The notes: a model not told the origin generated them from the letters alone. A stretch of DNA of 64,000 nt from Saccharopolyspora gloriosae (GCF_014203325.1 NZ_JACHIV010000001.1:558001-622000), one strand, 5' to 3'. Positions 7,937 through 17,769 are shown, counted from the first letter of the stretch. Made by a program: numbers and translations.

Positions 7937-10900
7937 ATGGCCGACGAGGACCTGACCCGCGGCGACCCCGCCGAGAGCGGGGCGACCGGCGACGGGCGGG
8001 CCGGCGGTGGCACCACGGGGGAGGCGGCCGGTCGGCATCGGGCCGAAGGCGGCGGAGCGGGCGCGGACTCCGGCGGCGAACCCGCTTCCGGCGCGGGCGA
8101 CGCCGAGAACGACCAGGAACTCCGCTTGGCGCTGGCGATGCGCGGCGGGGCCAGCCTCGCGGTGTGGATCGGCGGCGCCGTCGCCGAGATCGACCTGCTG
8201 CGCTGCGCGACGTCCGGCACGCCCCCGCCCGGGACGGCGAAGCCGAACCCGGAACCGGACGACGAGCACCCGTGGGCGGCGCTGGCCGGGCTCGCGGGCT
8301 ACGACTCGGTGTCCGTGGACGTGCTGGCCGGTGCCTCGGCGGGCGGGCTGAACGCGACCCTGCTGTCCGCCTCGATCGTCTACGGCATGCCGTTCGAGGA
8401 CATGCGCGAGCTGTGGGTGCGCCTGGCGGACCTGGAGGCGATGTGCCGCGCGGTGCCGAAGTTCTGGCAGCGCAGGCCGGATTCCCTGCTGGAGGGCGAC
8501 GCCTACTTCCGCGCCGAGCTCGCGAGGCTGATCAGCGAGCTGACCCCGGCCCCCGAGGACGCCCGCAACCTGGGCGACCGGCTGGACCTGCTGCTGACCG
8601 CGACCCTGCTGGACCCGGTGCTGGAGCGGCACTTCGACGGCAGGTCGGGGCCGCTGACCGAGCAGCGCCGCACCGCCTCGTTCCGCTTCCGGCACCGGGG
8701 CCGCTCCGGGCAGCCGCTGTCGGACTTCGGCACCGGCAAGGAATTCCCGGCGACCGCGCTGCGCCTGGCGCAGGCCGCACGCGCCACCTCGTCGTTCCCG
8801 TTCGCCTTCGAACCGGCGCAGGTGCACTCCAGCACCGGCGCGCCGCCACCCGGCGAACCGGACATGTTCGGGGTGTTCTCCGAGAACACCGCGGATCCCC
8901 GGCCGTTCCGGGTGATCGACGGCGGGGTGCTGGACAACATCCCCGTCACCGCGGCGGTGGAGGCGATGGCCGCGGTGCCCACCGAACGCCCCAGCGCGCG
9001 CTGGCTGCTGTACCTGAACCCGGAACCGGAGACCGTCGGCGAAGGCAGGCCGCTGAGCCGCCAGCTGGCGTTGCCGGTGGTGTCCACCGCGATGAGCGCG
9101 CGCATGTCGCAGGAGTCGCTGCTGGCCGACATCCACGCGCTCGACGAGCACAACGCCGCCGTGCAGCGCACTGAACTGCGCCGCAGATCGGTGTTCGCGC
9201 CGCTGCTGCCCGCGGCCCCGGCGGAGCGGGAAGCGATGCTGTTCTCCCAGGCCGGGCAGGTCGAGGCCGAGTACGCGGTGGTGCGCGCGGAGCTCGACGC
9301 CCAAGCGGTGCTGCGGTTGCTGGTGGAGCCGGCGGGCACTGAGGACGGCAGGCTGCTGCCGCCGGTGGTCGGGGACCCGCTGGAGGGCTGGTCGCCGCAG
9401 GTCCGCACCGTGCTGGGCAGGCGGCTGGCGGCGGGGCTGGCCGAGCTAGCCGCGGCGGAACCTGATCGGGTCTTCGACGACGTGCGCGGACTGTCGTCCG
9501 GGGTGCAGGAATGCTTGGACTGGGCGCGGGACATCGGCCGCTGGGCCAGCCCGGAGCAGCTGCCGTTGATCGGCCGCTGCAAGGCGGCGCTGTACCGGCT
9601 GCGCACGTTCGCCGAGGTCCTGGAGGGGCACGCGGACCGCTACTGGATCAACGGCGCCGTCCTGGAACCGATCGTCGAGCTGGGCGAGCTCGCGGACTGG
9701 GTGCTGCGGGTCGCCGAGCGCCGCGAGCGGATGCAGCACCGGTTGCCGTCGCCGGTGCGACCGCTGCTGGGCGCGGTGCTCAACGAGGTCGAGCAGGACG
9801 GCCGCTTCCAGCGCGCGCTGGAGGAGTTCGCCGCCGAACTCGCGTCCATGGCCGACACCTCGGGCGCCGACGCGGTGCCGTGGGACGAGAACGGGGTGGA
9901 CGCGGTGGCCGAGGCCCGCGTCGTGCTGCACCGGATCGCGGACCGGATCGCCGCCGCCGCGCCGCCGCGCACCCACGTCGAATCCCCCGCGCAGATCGGC
10001 TACGGCCTGCTGGAGCGCACCGAGCGCCGCCCGGCCGTGCTGCGCGCGCTGGTCGTGCTCACCGCGCCGCTGGACGTGGGTCGCTCGCCGGGCGACCGGA
10101 TCAACTTCCTCCGGGTCGTGGGGGACGCGCCGTCACCGCTGCCGTTCGACGCGCTGCGGGTGGCCCGCGAACTGCGCGTCGAGGACAAGGTGCGCGGCGG
10201 CGACCTGGGCAACTTCGGGGCGTTCCTGTCCGCGCGGTGGCGCGCGAACGACTGGATGTGGGGCCGGTTGGACGCGGCGTCGGCGCTGGTCGGACTGCTG
10301 CTGGTGCCCGCCCGGCTGCTGCGCCACAGCGCCGGGCTCGGCCCGGAGGGCATCGCGCAGCGGCTGCGCGCCATCGTCACCACCCCGACCCGCGCGGAGC
10401 TCGGCGACGTGGCCGGCTCGGAGCGCTGGCAGAGCTTCCTGACGGAGCTGTGGGAGCGGCGGGCCGACCAGGTGCGGGCGGAGCTGGCGGCGATGTTCGC
10501 CGACCCCGTCGACGAGCACCCGCTGACCGAGACGAAGGCGCTGGTCGTGGAGCGGCTGCACTGGACGATCGCGGCGCAGGAGCTGCCCTTCGTGGCCACC
10601 GTCGCGACCGGCGCCGATCCGGGCGAGCCCCGGCTGCCGGACATCCCGGAGCCGCAGCGGCTCACCCGGGACGTGCGGCGCTACGCGGTGGGGCGCCAGC
10701 GCGTCGAGGACCTCGGCGAGCCCCGGCTCGCTTCGGTCGCGACCAGGTCGGCCCTGCTGGCCTACCGGGCGGTCCGACCGGGCACGGCCGGGGTGCTGCG
10801 GCTGCTCGGCCGAGTGGCGATGACCGTGGTCAAGCCGGTGCTGCTGCTGGTGGTGCTGGCCGTGGCGGCACCGCGGCGGGTGGCGCTGGTGCTCTTCCTC

Positions 10901-11620
10901 GGTGCCGGCGCGGTCGTGCTCAGCGGGGTCGCGCCCGTCGGGGCGCCGTACGCGCAGGAGTACTCGCTGACCTGCCCGGCGGGGCGGCCACCACCGGACG
11001 CCACGATGTCCTGCCTGCTCAACGAGCCCGCGACGGCGATCGGCGCGCGGATCGCGGTGGTGCCGCCCGACTCCTCGGCGGTGTCGGTGCTGCGGCCGTT
11101 CACCTACGACCCGTTCGTGATCAACGTGGGCGTGCTGCTGGCGCTGCTGGTCGCCGCGGTGTCGGCGCTGTGGCTCGGGTTCCGGTTGCTGAGCCGCGGC
11201 AAGGGGCTCGCCCGGTGGCTGCCCGCGGTGTTCATCGCCGCGGCGTTGACGGCGGCCCTGCTGTGGACGGCGAGCACCGGGTTCACCCTCGGCCCGCAAG
11301 GCCTGGTGGTGGCGGCGGTTGCGCTGACCTGGCTGGGGTCGCTGGGCCTGCGCGCGTGGGGCCGGGCGGTCGCCGCGGCCGTGTCGGCGGTGGTGTTCGC
11401 CGGGGCGCTGTGGCTGGCGGAGCCCGCGGTCGGCGCCGTCGCCTGGTTGCTGCCCGCGTCGATCGTCGCCGCCTACGCGCACGTGGTGCTGCTCTCGACG
11501 GTGGACCTGCTGCGTCCCCGGCCGCGCCCGCAGCGTTCCGAACCCGGCGGCCGCCCCGGCCCGAGCCCGGATTCCGCCCGATCGGATGCCGCGCGCGCGG
11601 CTCCGGCCACGGGCGGGTGA
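7937..11620 (+). CDS. Patatin-like phospholipase with DUF3376 and C-terminal membrane region
   Basis: This is a very large (1,227-residue) serine lipid hydrolase. A Gly/Ala/Asp-rich disordered head (1-58) precedes the patatin domain. That domain has an oxyanion-hole loop (LAMRGGASLAVW), the nucleophile elbow GASAG with Ser near 134, and the catalytic DGG in FRVIDGGVLDNIP. The middle matches the DUF3376 patatin-related architecture. From about residue 960 to 1190 there are roughly six to eight hydrophobic spans, so the enzyme is membrane anchored. The ATG at 7937 follows GAGGGGGCGGCGGC. An in-frame GTG 27 nt upstream is less likely. It overlaps the next gene by GTGA. It probably acts on membrane lipids. 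Confidence 0.85.
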   Translation: MADEDLTRGDPAESGATGDGRAGGGTTGEAAGRHRAEGGGAGADSGGEPASGAGDAENDQELRLALAMRGGASLAVWIGGAVAEIDLLRCATSGTPPPGTAKPNPEPDDEHPWAALAGLAGYDSVSVDVLAGASAGGLNATLLSASIVYGMPFEDMRELWVRLADLEAMCRAVPKFWQRRPDSLLEGDAYFRAELARLISELTPAPEDARNLGDRLDLLLTATLLDPVLERHFDGRSGPLTEQRRTASFRFRHRGRSGQPLSDFGTGKEFPATALRLAQAARATSSFPFAFEPAQVHSSTGAPPPGEPDMFGVFSENTADPRPFRVIDGGVLDNIPVTAAVEAMAAVPTERPSARWLLYLNPEPETVGEGRPLSRQLALPVVSTAMSARMSQESLLADIHALDEHNAAVQRTELRRRSVFAPLLPAAPAEREAMLFSQAGQVEAEYAVVRAELDAQAVLRLLVEPAGTEDGRLLPPVVGDPLEGWSPQVRTVLGRRLAAGLAELAAAEPDRVFDDVRGLSSGVQECLDWARDIGRWASPEQLPLIGRCKAALYRLRTFAEVLEGHADRYWINGAVLEPIVELGELADWVLRVAERRERMQHRLPSPVRPLLGAVLNEVEQDGRFQRALEEFAAELASMADTSGADAVPWDENGVDAVAEARVVLHRIADRIAAAAPPRTHVESPAQIGYGLLERTERRPAVLRALVVLTAPLDVGRSPGDRINFLRVVGDAPSPLPFDALRVARELRVEDKVRGGDLGNFGAFLSARWRANDWMWGRLDAASALVGLLLVPARLLRHSAGLGPEGIAQRLRAIVTTPTRAELGDVAGSERWQSFLTELWERRADQVRAELAAMFADPVDEHPLTETKALVVERLHWTIAAQELPFVATVATGADPGEPRLPDIPEPQRLTRDVRRYAVGRQRVEDLGEPRLASVATRSALLAYRAVRPGTAGVLRLLGRVAMTVVKPVLLLVVLAVAAPRRVALVLFLGAGAVVLSGVAPVGAPYAQEYSLTCPAGRPPPDATMSCLLNEPATAIGARIAVVPPDSSAVSVLRPFTYDPFVINVGVLLALLVAAVSALWLGFRLLSRGKGLARWLPAVFIAAALTAALLWTASTGFTLGPQGLVVAAVALTWLGSLGLRAWGRAVAAAVSAVVFAGALWLAEPAVGAVAWLLPASIVAAYAHVVLLSTVDLLRPRPRPQRSEPGGRPGPSPDSARSDAARAAPATGG

Positions 11621-12654
11621 GCACTACGATCCGAGGGGTGAGCGACTTCCCGGCAACGGCGGATCCGACGCCGGAGGGCACCCCGTACCACCTCCTCGCC
11701 CGCGATTCCCGGCACCGGTGGTGGACGCCGCTGCTGGCGCTGCTGTTCGGCGCGGTGCTCGCGTTCGTGCTGCTGCTGGTCGCCATGGTGCTGCTGGGCC
11801 TGTTCGTGCTGTACCCGGCGGGGTTCGGCGAGTTCCGGCTGGCGTCGCTGTGGCTGAACCCGGATTACGTCGAAGCGGTGGTGCGCGATCCGTTCGTGCT
11901 GCTGTACGTGTCGTTCGGGGCGCTGGCCGCGCTGATCCCGGCGGTGATGCTGGCCGTGCTGTGGGCGCAGCGGCGGAGCCCGCGGCAGCTCATCGGCGTG
12001 ACCGGGCGGATGCGCTGGCGGTGGCTCGGCGAATGCCTGCTGGCCGCGGTGGCCGTGTTCGCCGTGGCGTTCGCGATCTCCGCGGTGCTGACCTGGGCCG
12101 CCGGGCGCTCCAGCGGACCGGGTTTCCCGGGCTGGGCCGACTACGCGCGGATCGTGGCGCTGGCGGTCCTGATCGTGCCGTTCCAGAGCGCGGCGGAGGA
12201 GTTCGCCTTCCGCGGTTTCCTGCTCCAGACCCTGACCGCGTGGTTCCGCACGCCGTGGCCCGCGATCGTGATCACCTCGGTGCTGTTCCTGCTCGGCCAC
12301 GGCTACACCGATCCGCTGGTGTGGTGCGAGCTGCTGGTGATGGCCGTCGCGATGTGCTGGCTGACGCTGCGCACCGGCGGCCTGGAGGCGGCGATCGCGC
12401 TGCACGTGGCGAACAACAGCCTCAGCGTGCTGGTCAGCGGCCTGTCCGGGGTGCCGGGCATCGAGCAGGCCGGTGACTTCGCGGTGGGCGACGTGCTGCC
12501 GTTCATCGCGGCGGTGCTGGCGTACGGCTGGTGGGTGGACCGCAGGGCGGCGCAGCGGGGGGAGTGGACCGTCACCGGCGGGCGGGTGCCGCTGAACCCG
12601 TGGTCGTTGCGCGCGGAGACCCAAGACGATCTCCGGGCCGGGGTGACGAGGTAG
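11617..12654 (+). CDS. CPBP-family intramembrane metalloprotease
   Basis: This multi-span membrane protein (about 345 residues) carries the CPBP/Abi (CAAX prenyl protease type 2) motifs. These are EEFAFRGFLLQ with the paired Glu and Arg, FLLGHGYTDP with the first His, and ALHVANNSLSVL with the second His/Asn block. Family members cleave membrane peptides or process prenylated and bacteriocin-type substrates. The GTG at 11617 overlaps the patatin stop as GTGA. A second in-frame GTG at 11638 is the alternative; neither has a well-placed Shine-Dalgarno. The overlap implies co-expression with the lipase. Confidence 0.8.
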   Translation: MSTTIRGVSDFPATADPTPEGTPYHLLARDSRHRWWTPLLALLFGAVLAFVLLLVAMVLLGLFVLYPAGFGEFRLASLWLNPDYVEAVVRDPFVLLYVSFGALAALIPAVMLAVLWAQRRSPRQLIGVTGRMRWRWLGECLLAAVAVFAVAFAISAVLTWAAGRSSGPGFPGWADYARIVALAVLIVPFQSAAEEFAFRGFLLQTLTAWFRTPWPAIVITSVLFLLGHGYTDPLVWCELLVMAVAMCWLTLRTGGLEAAIALHVANNSLSVLVSGLSGVPGIEQAGDFAVGDVLPFIAAVLAYGWWVDRRAAQRGEWTVTGGRVPLNPWSLRAETQDDLRAGVTR

Positions 12655-12733
12655 CCTGGAGGCAGGGACGATAGGGGACGAATCGGGCCCTTGCCGATCC
12701 TGCTAGGTAGTGCGCTCCACGGAGGTGTCAGCG

Positions 12734-13261
12734 GTGTCTTCCCCGTTTTCCGGCTCGGCTCGGCCGGCGCCGGGTTCACCGAGCAGCATGCCCATCCCGC
12801 CGACGGGATGGCCGATCGGCTCGTACGGCACGTACGAGGAAGCGCAGCGCGCTGTCGACCACCTCGCCGGCTCCGACTTCCCGGTCCGGGAGGTCACCAT
12901 CGTCGGCGTCGACCTGATGCTCGTGGAGCGGATCACCGGCAAGCTCACCTGGGGCAAGGTGATCGCGGGCGGCGCCGCCTCCGGAGCGTGGATCGGCCTG
13001 CTCATCGGCCTGGTCATGAGCATCGCGACACCGCCCGGCACGGGCGCGCTGAGCTCGATGCTGGCCGGCCTGGGAGGTGGCGTCGTGATCGGCATCGGCT
13101 TCGCCGTCGCCGGGTACCTCGCGATGCGGGGGCGCCGGGACTTCTCCTCGGCGAGCCAGCTCGTCGCGGGCCGCTACGACGTGCTCGCCCAGCCCCGCCA
13201 CGCCGAGCACGGCCGCAACCTGCTGGCCCACCTGGCGATGCGGCCGCAAACCTCCCAGTGA
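12734..13261 (+). CDS. General-stress-type small membrane protein (Rv1234-like)
   Basis: The 175-residue protein has a short N-terminal region with the GTYEEAQRAVDHLAGSDFPV element seen in general stress protein 17M-like domains. Two hydrophobic helices follow (about 80-102 and 112-132, Gly/Ala/Ile rich), and the tail is soluble. The GTG at 12734 is chosen because GGAGGT at 12721-12726 lies 7 nt upstream. GTGs at 12710 and 12725 are also in frame. It sits where Rv1234 lies in M. tuberculosis, just before lpqY. Function unknown. Confidence 0.75.
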   Translation: MSSPFSGSARPAPGSPSSMPIPPTGWPIGSYGTYEEAQRAVDHLAGSDFPVREVTIVGVDLMLVERITGKLTWGKVIAGGAASGAWIGLLIGLVMSIATPPGTGALSSMLAGLGGGVVIGIGFAVAGYLAMRGRRDFSSASQLVAGRYDVLAQPRHAEHGRNLLAHLAMRPQTSQ

Positions 13262-13273
13262 GCCGGGCCGGGG

Positions 13274-13534
13274 TCAACCGCCGTAGTGGTAGCGGCACGC
13301 GGCGATCTGGATCTGGTCTTCTTGCAGCCGGTACACGAGGCGGTGTTCGTCGGTGATCCGGCGTGACCAGAACCCGTGGAAGCCGTGCTTGAGCGGCTCC
13401 TGCTTACCGATTCCCTCATTGCCGTTCCGCTCCACGTCCTTCAGCAGCGTGTTGATCCGCTTGAGGACTTTGCGGTCTTGAGTCCGCCACCAGACGTAGT
13501 CGTCCCAGGCGTTCTCATCCCAGACCGACTTCAT
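13274..13534 (-). CDS. yoeB: YoeB-family mRNA interferase toxin
   Basis: This 86-residue toxin is close to Escherichia coli YoeB in length and sequence, which cuts mRNA at the ribosomal A site. The catalytic residues line up: Glu46 in KQEPLKHG, Arg65 in FWSRRITDEHRLVY and the C-terminal His of CRYHY. The N-terminal WDENAWDDYVWW block is also typical. Its ATG overlaps the antitoxin stop as ATGA, the usual antitoxin-first arrangement. The upstream antitoxin frame is broken by a stop codon, so how the toxin is kept in check is an open question. Confidence 0.92.
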   Translation of the reverse strand: MKSVWDENAWDDYVWWRTQDRKVLKRINTLLKDVERNGNEGIGKQEPLKHGFHGFWSRRITDEHRLVYRLQEDQIQIAACRYHYGG

Positions 13535-13773
13535 TCGATGAGTTCCCGAGTCGTGCCCCCGCCGTGTTCGAGGCGATCGATGGAGGCGAGCAGACGACGC
13601 GCGTTCTCCGGGCTCTTGAGCAGGTAAGCCGTTTCCTTCAGCGACTCGTAGTCATCGAGCGCGACCATGACCACTGGTTCGTGTCCGGATCGGGTGATCA
13701 CCACTTCCTCGCGATCGTCGACAACGGAGTTGAGGGTCTAGGCGTACTTCGCGCGCGACTCCGAGTACGACAT
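13531..13773 (-). pseudogene. yefM: YefM-like antitoxin interrupted by an in-frame TAG
   Basis: From the ATG at 13773 the frame reads MSYSESRAKYA, then TAG at 13740-13738. It then continues in the same frame as a normal YefM antitoxin (VVITRSGHEPVVMVALDDYE, then SLKETAYLLKSPENARRLL) to a TGA overlapping the toxin ATG. A single change (GAG or similar to TAG) at codon 12 explains it. The lost part belongs to the DNA-binding and dimerisation half, while the toxin-binding C-terminal half is intact. It could be remade from an internal GTG or ATG. Alternatives are a sequencing error, stop readthrough, or a decayed but tolerated pair. Confidence 0.88.
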
Positions 13774-14069
13774 CGTCTTCACAAGCCACCTCCTATGCGT
13801 ACGGAAAGTTGTACTCCTGGGGTGGGGCTGGGCGGAAGCGTCGGTGTCGAGCGGTGTTCCCGCGTCCTGGCCCGCTCCGCGCCACCGGCCGTCCTCACCA
13901 CCGCTGGAATGCGGGTTCGCTGCGCCGATAGGGGTATTGCCGGAGTCGATCAACGCGCCTAGGTTGCTCTCACCCGCACCGGGCCGCCGGTGTGGTCCGT
14001 TGCGTGCGATGGGGCGCGGGCGTTCGGCCTCAGCCGCACCGGCGCGAGACGTCTGGGAGGCCGACGACG
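13774..14069. other. Divergent regulatory region, antitoxin/lpqY
   Basis: These 296 bp between the divergent toxin-antitoxin pair and the sugar transporter operon should hold both promoters. No gene was seen. A GGGAGG ribosome site for lpqY is at 14055-14060. Confidence 0.4.
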
Positions 14070-15341
14070 GTGAGGGTGCGAGAACGCGATCGGGGCGCGG
14101 TCCGGCGGGCCGTGGCGTTGGGGCTGGCGGTGGCCGCCGCGGCGGGCGTGACGGCGTGCGCGCCGCCGCAGAGCGCGAACACGGTGAACCTCTACTACGC
14201 GCCCGAGGAGAACCTGCAGACGGTCGTCGACAAGTGCAACGACCAGGCCCAGGGCCGTTTCAAGATCGTCTACCACAAGCTGCCGCGCGACGCGGACGGG
14301 CAGCGCGAGCAGATGGTGCGCAGGCTCGCCGCGCAGGACGACGGGATGGACGTCCTCGGCCTGGACACCACGTGGACCGCCGAGTTCGCGCGGGCGGGCT
14401 GGGTCCGGGAGTGGACCGGCGAGGACCGGGAGCAGGCCGAAGCGGGCACGCTCGCCGGACCGCTGGAATCCGCGCGCTACGGCGGGAAGCTGTTCGGGGC
14501 GCCGAAGAACACCAACGTCCAGCTGCTCTGGTACCGCTCGGACGTGGTGCGGACACCCCCGCGGACCTGGGACGACATGATCGAGCAGGCGCGGCGGCTG
14601 AAAGCCGAGGGCCGTCCGTCGACGATCCTGATCCCCGGCGCCCAGTTCGAGGGCTACGTGGTGCAGTACAACACGCTGCTGGCCTCCGCCGGGGGCAGGC
14701 TCATCTCCGACGACGGCACCCGCGCCGTCGTCGACGAGGGCGCGGTCCGGGCGTTGGAGCAGCTCAAGGCGCTCGCCGACTCCGGGCTGACCAGCCCGTC
14801 CATGTCCAACGCGCAGGAAGACGACATCCGGCTCGAATTCCAGCAGGGCGAGGCGGCGTTCCAGCTCAACTGGCCGTTCGTCTACCCGTCCATGCAGGAG
14901 GACGCGCCGGACGTCGCCCGCAACGTCCACTGGGCCCGCTACCCGAGTTCTGATCCGGACCGGCCAAGCAAGGTGACCATCGGCGGGTTCAACCTCGCGG
15001 TCAGCAGGTACTCGCCGCGCCCGGCGGCCTCCTTCGACGCCGCGCTGTGCCTGCGCAGCGCCGAGAGCCAGCGGTTCTCCGCGGTCGAGGACGGACTGCC
15101 GCCCACCATCGAATCGGTCTACTCCGGACCGGAGATGGCCGCGGAGTACCCGATGCGCGACACCATCCTGGAGGAGTTGCGGGATCCGGCGATCCGCCCG
15201 ATCACCCCGGCGTACCAGAACGTCTCGACGGTGCTGTCGAAGCTGCTGTCCCCGGCTTCGGCGATCGACCCGCCGCGCACCGCCGAGCGGATGCGCACCG
15301 AGGTGCAGAACGCCCTCGACTCGCAGGGAGTGATGCCCTGA
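14070..15341 (+). CDS. lpqY: LpqY-like sugar-binding lipoprotein
   Basis: This is an extracellular substrate-binding protein of an ABC importer, 423 residues. A basic N-terminus and hydrophobic signal end in the lipobox VTAC, so it is lipid-anchored. The mature part is a family-1 extracellular solute-binding fold ([17 protein letters not shown], then [28 protein letters not shown] and [10 protein letters not shown]). The GTG at 14070 follows GGGAGG by 9 nt. It is the first gene of an operon (the sugA ATG overlaps its stop), and its place before sugA-sugB matches lpqY of mycobacteria, where the ligand is trehalose. Trehalose here is inference. Confidence 0.85.
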   Translation: MRVRERDRGAVRRAVALGLAVAAAAGVTACAPPQSANTVNLYYAPEENLQTVVDKCNDQAQGRFKIVYHKLPRDADGQREQMVRRLAAQDDGMDVLGLDTTWTAEFARAGWVREWTGEDREQAEAGTLAGPLESARYGGKLFGAPKNTNVQLLWYRSDVVRTPPRTWDDMIEQARRLKAEGRPSTILIPGAQFEGYVVQYNTLLASAGGRLISDDGTRAVVDEGAVRALEQLKALADSGLTSPSMSNAQEDDIRLEFQQGEAAFQLNWPFVYPSMQEDAPDVARNVHWARYPSSDPDRPSKVTIGGFNLAVSRYSPRPAASFDAALCLRSAESQRFSAVEDGLPPTIESVYSGPEMAAEYPMRDTILEELRDPAIRPITPAYQNVSTVLSKLLSPASAIDPPRTAERMRTEVQNALDSQGVMP

Positions 15342-16231
15342 TGTCCACGACGGACGCGGCCGGGCGCGCGGAGCGCAGGCTGGGCTGGGCGTTGTGCGCG
15401 CCGGCCGCGCTGGTGATGGTCGCCGTCACCGGCTGGCCGATCCTGTACGCGGTGTGGCTCTCGTTCCAGCGCTACGACCTGAAGTACCCCGACCAGCGCG
15501 AGTTCGTCGGCCTGGACAACTACGTCACGGTGCTCGGCAACCAGTACTGGTGGACGGCGTTCGGCGTCACCGTGCTCATCACGGTCGCCCAGCTGGTGAT
15601 CGAATTCGTGCTGGGCATGGCGCTGGCGCTGATCATGCACCGGGCGCTGATCGGCCGGGGACTGGTGCGCACGGTCAGCCTCATCCCGTACGGGATCGTC
15701 ACCGTCGTCGCCGCGTTCAGCTGGCGCTACGCGTGGACACCGGACACCGGGTACCTGGCGAACCTGTTCACCGACGGCGCGCCGCTGACCGAACGGGCCT
15801 CCGCGCTGGCGATCATCGTCGTCGCCGAGGTGTGGAAGACGACGCCGTTCATGGCGCTGCTGCTGATGACCGGGCTCGCCCTGGTGCCGGAGGACATGCT
15901 GGAGGCGGCGCAGATCGACGGCGCCTCGCGGTGGCAGCGGTTCACCCAGGTCATGCTGCCGGTGATGAAGCCGGCGATCCTCGTCGCGCTGCTGTTCCGC
16001 ACGCTCGACGCGTTCCGCGTCTTCGACAACATCGTGGTGCTCACCGACGGGGCGCAGGACACCTCCTCGGTGTCGGTGCTGGCCTACAACAACCTGATCA
16101 AAGGACTCAACCTCGGCATCGGCTCCACGATGTCCGTGCTGATCTTCCTCGCGGTGGCGCTGATCGCGTTCCTGTTCGTGAAGCTGTTCGGCACCGCCGC
16201 GCCCGGCGCCGACGACGACGGGAGGCGCTGA
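15341..16231 (+). CDS. sugA: Sugar ABC transporter permease SugA
   Basis: This 296-residue inner-membrane permease of the MalF/binding-protein-dependent type has six predicted spans. The EAA loop that contacts the ATPase is visible as [22 protein letters not shown]. Its ATG overlaps the lpqY stop (TGATG), and the sugB ATG overlaps its own stop, so the three genes form one tightly coupled operon. With SugB it forms the channel for the sugar delivered by LpqY. Confidence 0.9.
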   Translation: MSTTDAAGRAERRLGWALCAPAALVMVAVTGWPILYAVWLSFQRYDLKYPDQREFVGLDNYVTVLGNQYWWTAFGVTVLITVAQLVIEFVLGMALALIMHRALIGRGLVRTVSLIPYGIVTVVAAFSWRYAWTPDTGYLANLFTDGAPLTERASALAIIVVAEVWKTTPFMALLLMTGLALVPEDMLEAAQIDGASRWQRFTQVMLPVMKPAILVALLFRTLDAFRVFDNIVVLTDGAQDTSSVSVLAYNNLIKGLNLGIGSTMSVLIFLAVALIAFLFVKLFGTAAPGADDDGRR

Positions 16232-17070
16232 TGACCCGCCGTGCGAGGAAACCCGCCGACACGGCCAAGTGGACCGTGCTCAACGCGGTCGTGGTGCTCT
16301 ACGCGCTGGTGCCGGTGCTGTGGATCGTGTCGCTGTCGTTCAAGACCTCCGCCGGTCTCAGCGACGGCAGGTTCATCCCGGCCGAGTGGACGCTGGAGAA
16401 CTACGCGGCGATCTTCCGGACGGGGGAGTTCCTGCGCGCGCTGCTGAACTCCATCGGCATCGCGCTGATCGCCACCGCGATCGCCGTGGTCCTGGGCACC
16501 ATGGCCGCGTACGCGATCGCGCGGCTGACGTTCCCCGGCAAGCGCCTGCTGGTCGGGGTGTCGCTGCTCATCGCGATGTTCCCGCAGGTGTCGCTGGTGT
16601 CGCCGCTGTTCGAGATCGAACGGGCGCTCGGGCTGTTCGACACGTGGCCCGGCCTGATCCTGCCGTACATCACGTTCTCGCTGCCGCTGGCGATCTACAC
16701 GCTCTCGGCGTTCTTCCGGGAGATCCCGTGGCAGCTGGAGGAGGCGGCCACCATGGACGGGGCCACTCCGGGGCAGGCGTTCCGGAAGGTGATCGCGCCG
16801 CTGGCCGCGCCGGGCGTGTTCACCACGGCGATCCTGGTGTTCATCTTCTGCTGGAACGACTTCCTGTTCGCCATCTCGCTCACCTCCACCGAGGCGTCCC
16901 GCACGGTGCCGGTGGCGTTGCAGTTCTTCACCGGCGACTCGCAGTTCGAGGACCCGACCGGGACGATCGCCGCCGCGGCCGTGGTGATCACGATCCCGAT
17001 CATCCTGTTCGTGCTGTTCTTCCAGCGCAGGATCGTCTCCGGCCTCACCTCGGGAGCCGTCAAGGAGTGA
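16231..17070 (+). CDS. sugB: Sugar ABC transporter permease SugB
   Basis: This 279-residue MalG-type permease has six spans and the EAA motif [23 protein letters not shown]. The start ATG at 16231 overlaps the sugA stop and is preceded by GGAGG at 16221-16225. In M. tuberculosis the ATPase gene sugC follows. Here a hairpin terminator and a gene on the opposite strand follow, so the importer must borrow an ATPase from elsewhere, for example a shared MsiK-type protein. Confidence 0.9.
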   Translation: MTRRARKPADTAKWTVLNAVVVLYALVPVLWIVSLSFKTSAGLSDGRFIPAEWTLENYAAIFRTGEFLRALLNSIGIALIATAIAVVLGTMAAYAIARLTFPGKRLLVGVSLLIAMFPQVSLVSPLFEIERALGLFDTWPGLILPYITFSLPLAIYTLSAFFREIPWQLEEAATMDGATPGQAFRKVIAPLAAPGVFTTAILVFIFCWNDFLFAISLTSTEASRTVPVALQFFTGDSQFEDPTGTIAAAAVVITIPIILFVLFFQRRIVSGLTSGAVKE

Positions 17071-17075
17071 GCCGG

Positions 17076-17112
17076 CGGACCGTTCGTCCCACGAGAAGGG
17101 GCGAACGGTCCG
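17076..17112. terminator. Hairpin terminator after sugB
   Basis: An 11-bp perfect stem (CGGACCGTTCG/CGAACGGTCCG) with a 15-nt loop lies between the convergent sugB and CAP-protein genes. Confidence 0.75.
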
Positions 17113-17131
17113 TTCACTCCGGCACTGTCGA

Positions 17132-17632
17132 TCAGGGACCTGCGAACTCTTGGACCCAGTAGTGGCCGTAGCTGCTGTTCGGGTCGAAGGCGTGCCCCAC
17201 GCCGATCCGGGTGTAGGCGCAGTTCTGGATGTTCGCCCGGTGACCGGGGCTGGTCATCCACTGGTGGAACGTCGCGGCGGGCGAGGCGTTGCCCGCGGCG
17301 ATGTTCTCCGCCGTCGCGCCGCTGAGCCGCGCGAGCACCCGCCCGGCGGCGTCGGAGTGGGCGAAGAAGTCGTGCACGGCCATGTCGACGGCGTGCGCCT
17401 GCGCCGAGCGTTCCAGGTCGGGGAACGGGGCCAGCGGCCCGCACCCGGCTTCGGCGCGGGCCGCGTTCGTGCGGTCCACGACCTCCGCGGTGACGACGTC
17501 CATCCGGTCCGCGTGCGCGGACGGGACGACCATCGCGGAGGCGCTCAGCAGCGCGCACAGCAGGATCGGCCGGACGGAGCCGCGCCAGCGGAAGGCGGGC
17601 GAGCCGGGCATCGACCGGGGAAGAACGAACAT
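17132..17632 (-). CDS. Secreted CAP/SCP-domain protein
   Basis: This 166-residue exported protein has a signal peptide (hydrophobic stretch at about 20-38, cleavage near SAHA-DR) and a CAP (cysteine-rich secretory/PR-1) domain. Signatures are VVDRTNAARAEAGCGPL, HDFFAHSD and TFHQWMTSPGHRANIQN. The ATG at 17632 follows AGGAG by about 9 nt. Bacterial CAP proteins act outside the cell, with unclear biochemistry (lipid or wall binding, sometimes proteolysis). It is convergent with the sugar operon. Confidence 0.88.
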   Translation of the reverse strand: MFVLPRSMPGSPAFRWRGSVRPILLCALLSASAMVVPSAHADRMDVVTAEVVDRTNAARAEAGCGPLAPFPDLERSAQAHAVDMAVHDFFAHSDAAGRVLARLSGATAENIAAGNASPAATFHQWMTSPGHRANIQNCAYTRIGVGHAFDPNSSYGHYWVQEFAGP

Positions 17633-17769
17633 CCGCACCACTCCTCGAAGACAGCGGTCCCAGGTGCGGACAGTTCTAACCTGCTTTTCGGCGTGCCGGT
17701 CCGGGAATCCACGCAACGGGTGATCCGCGCTGCGCGGCGGATCACCCGAACGGGATTCGGAAAATCGTC

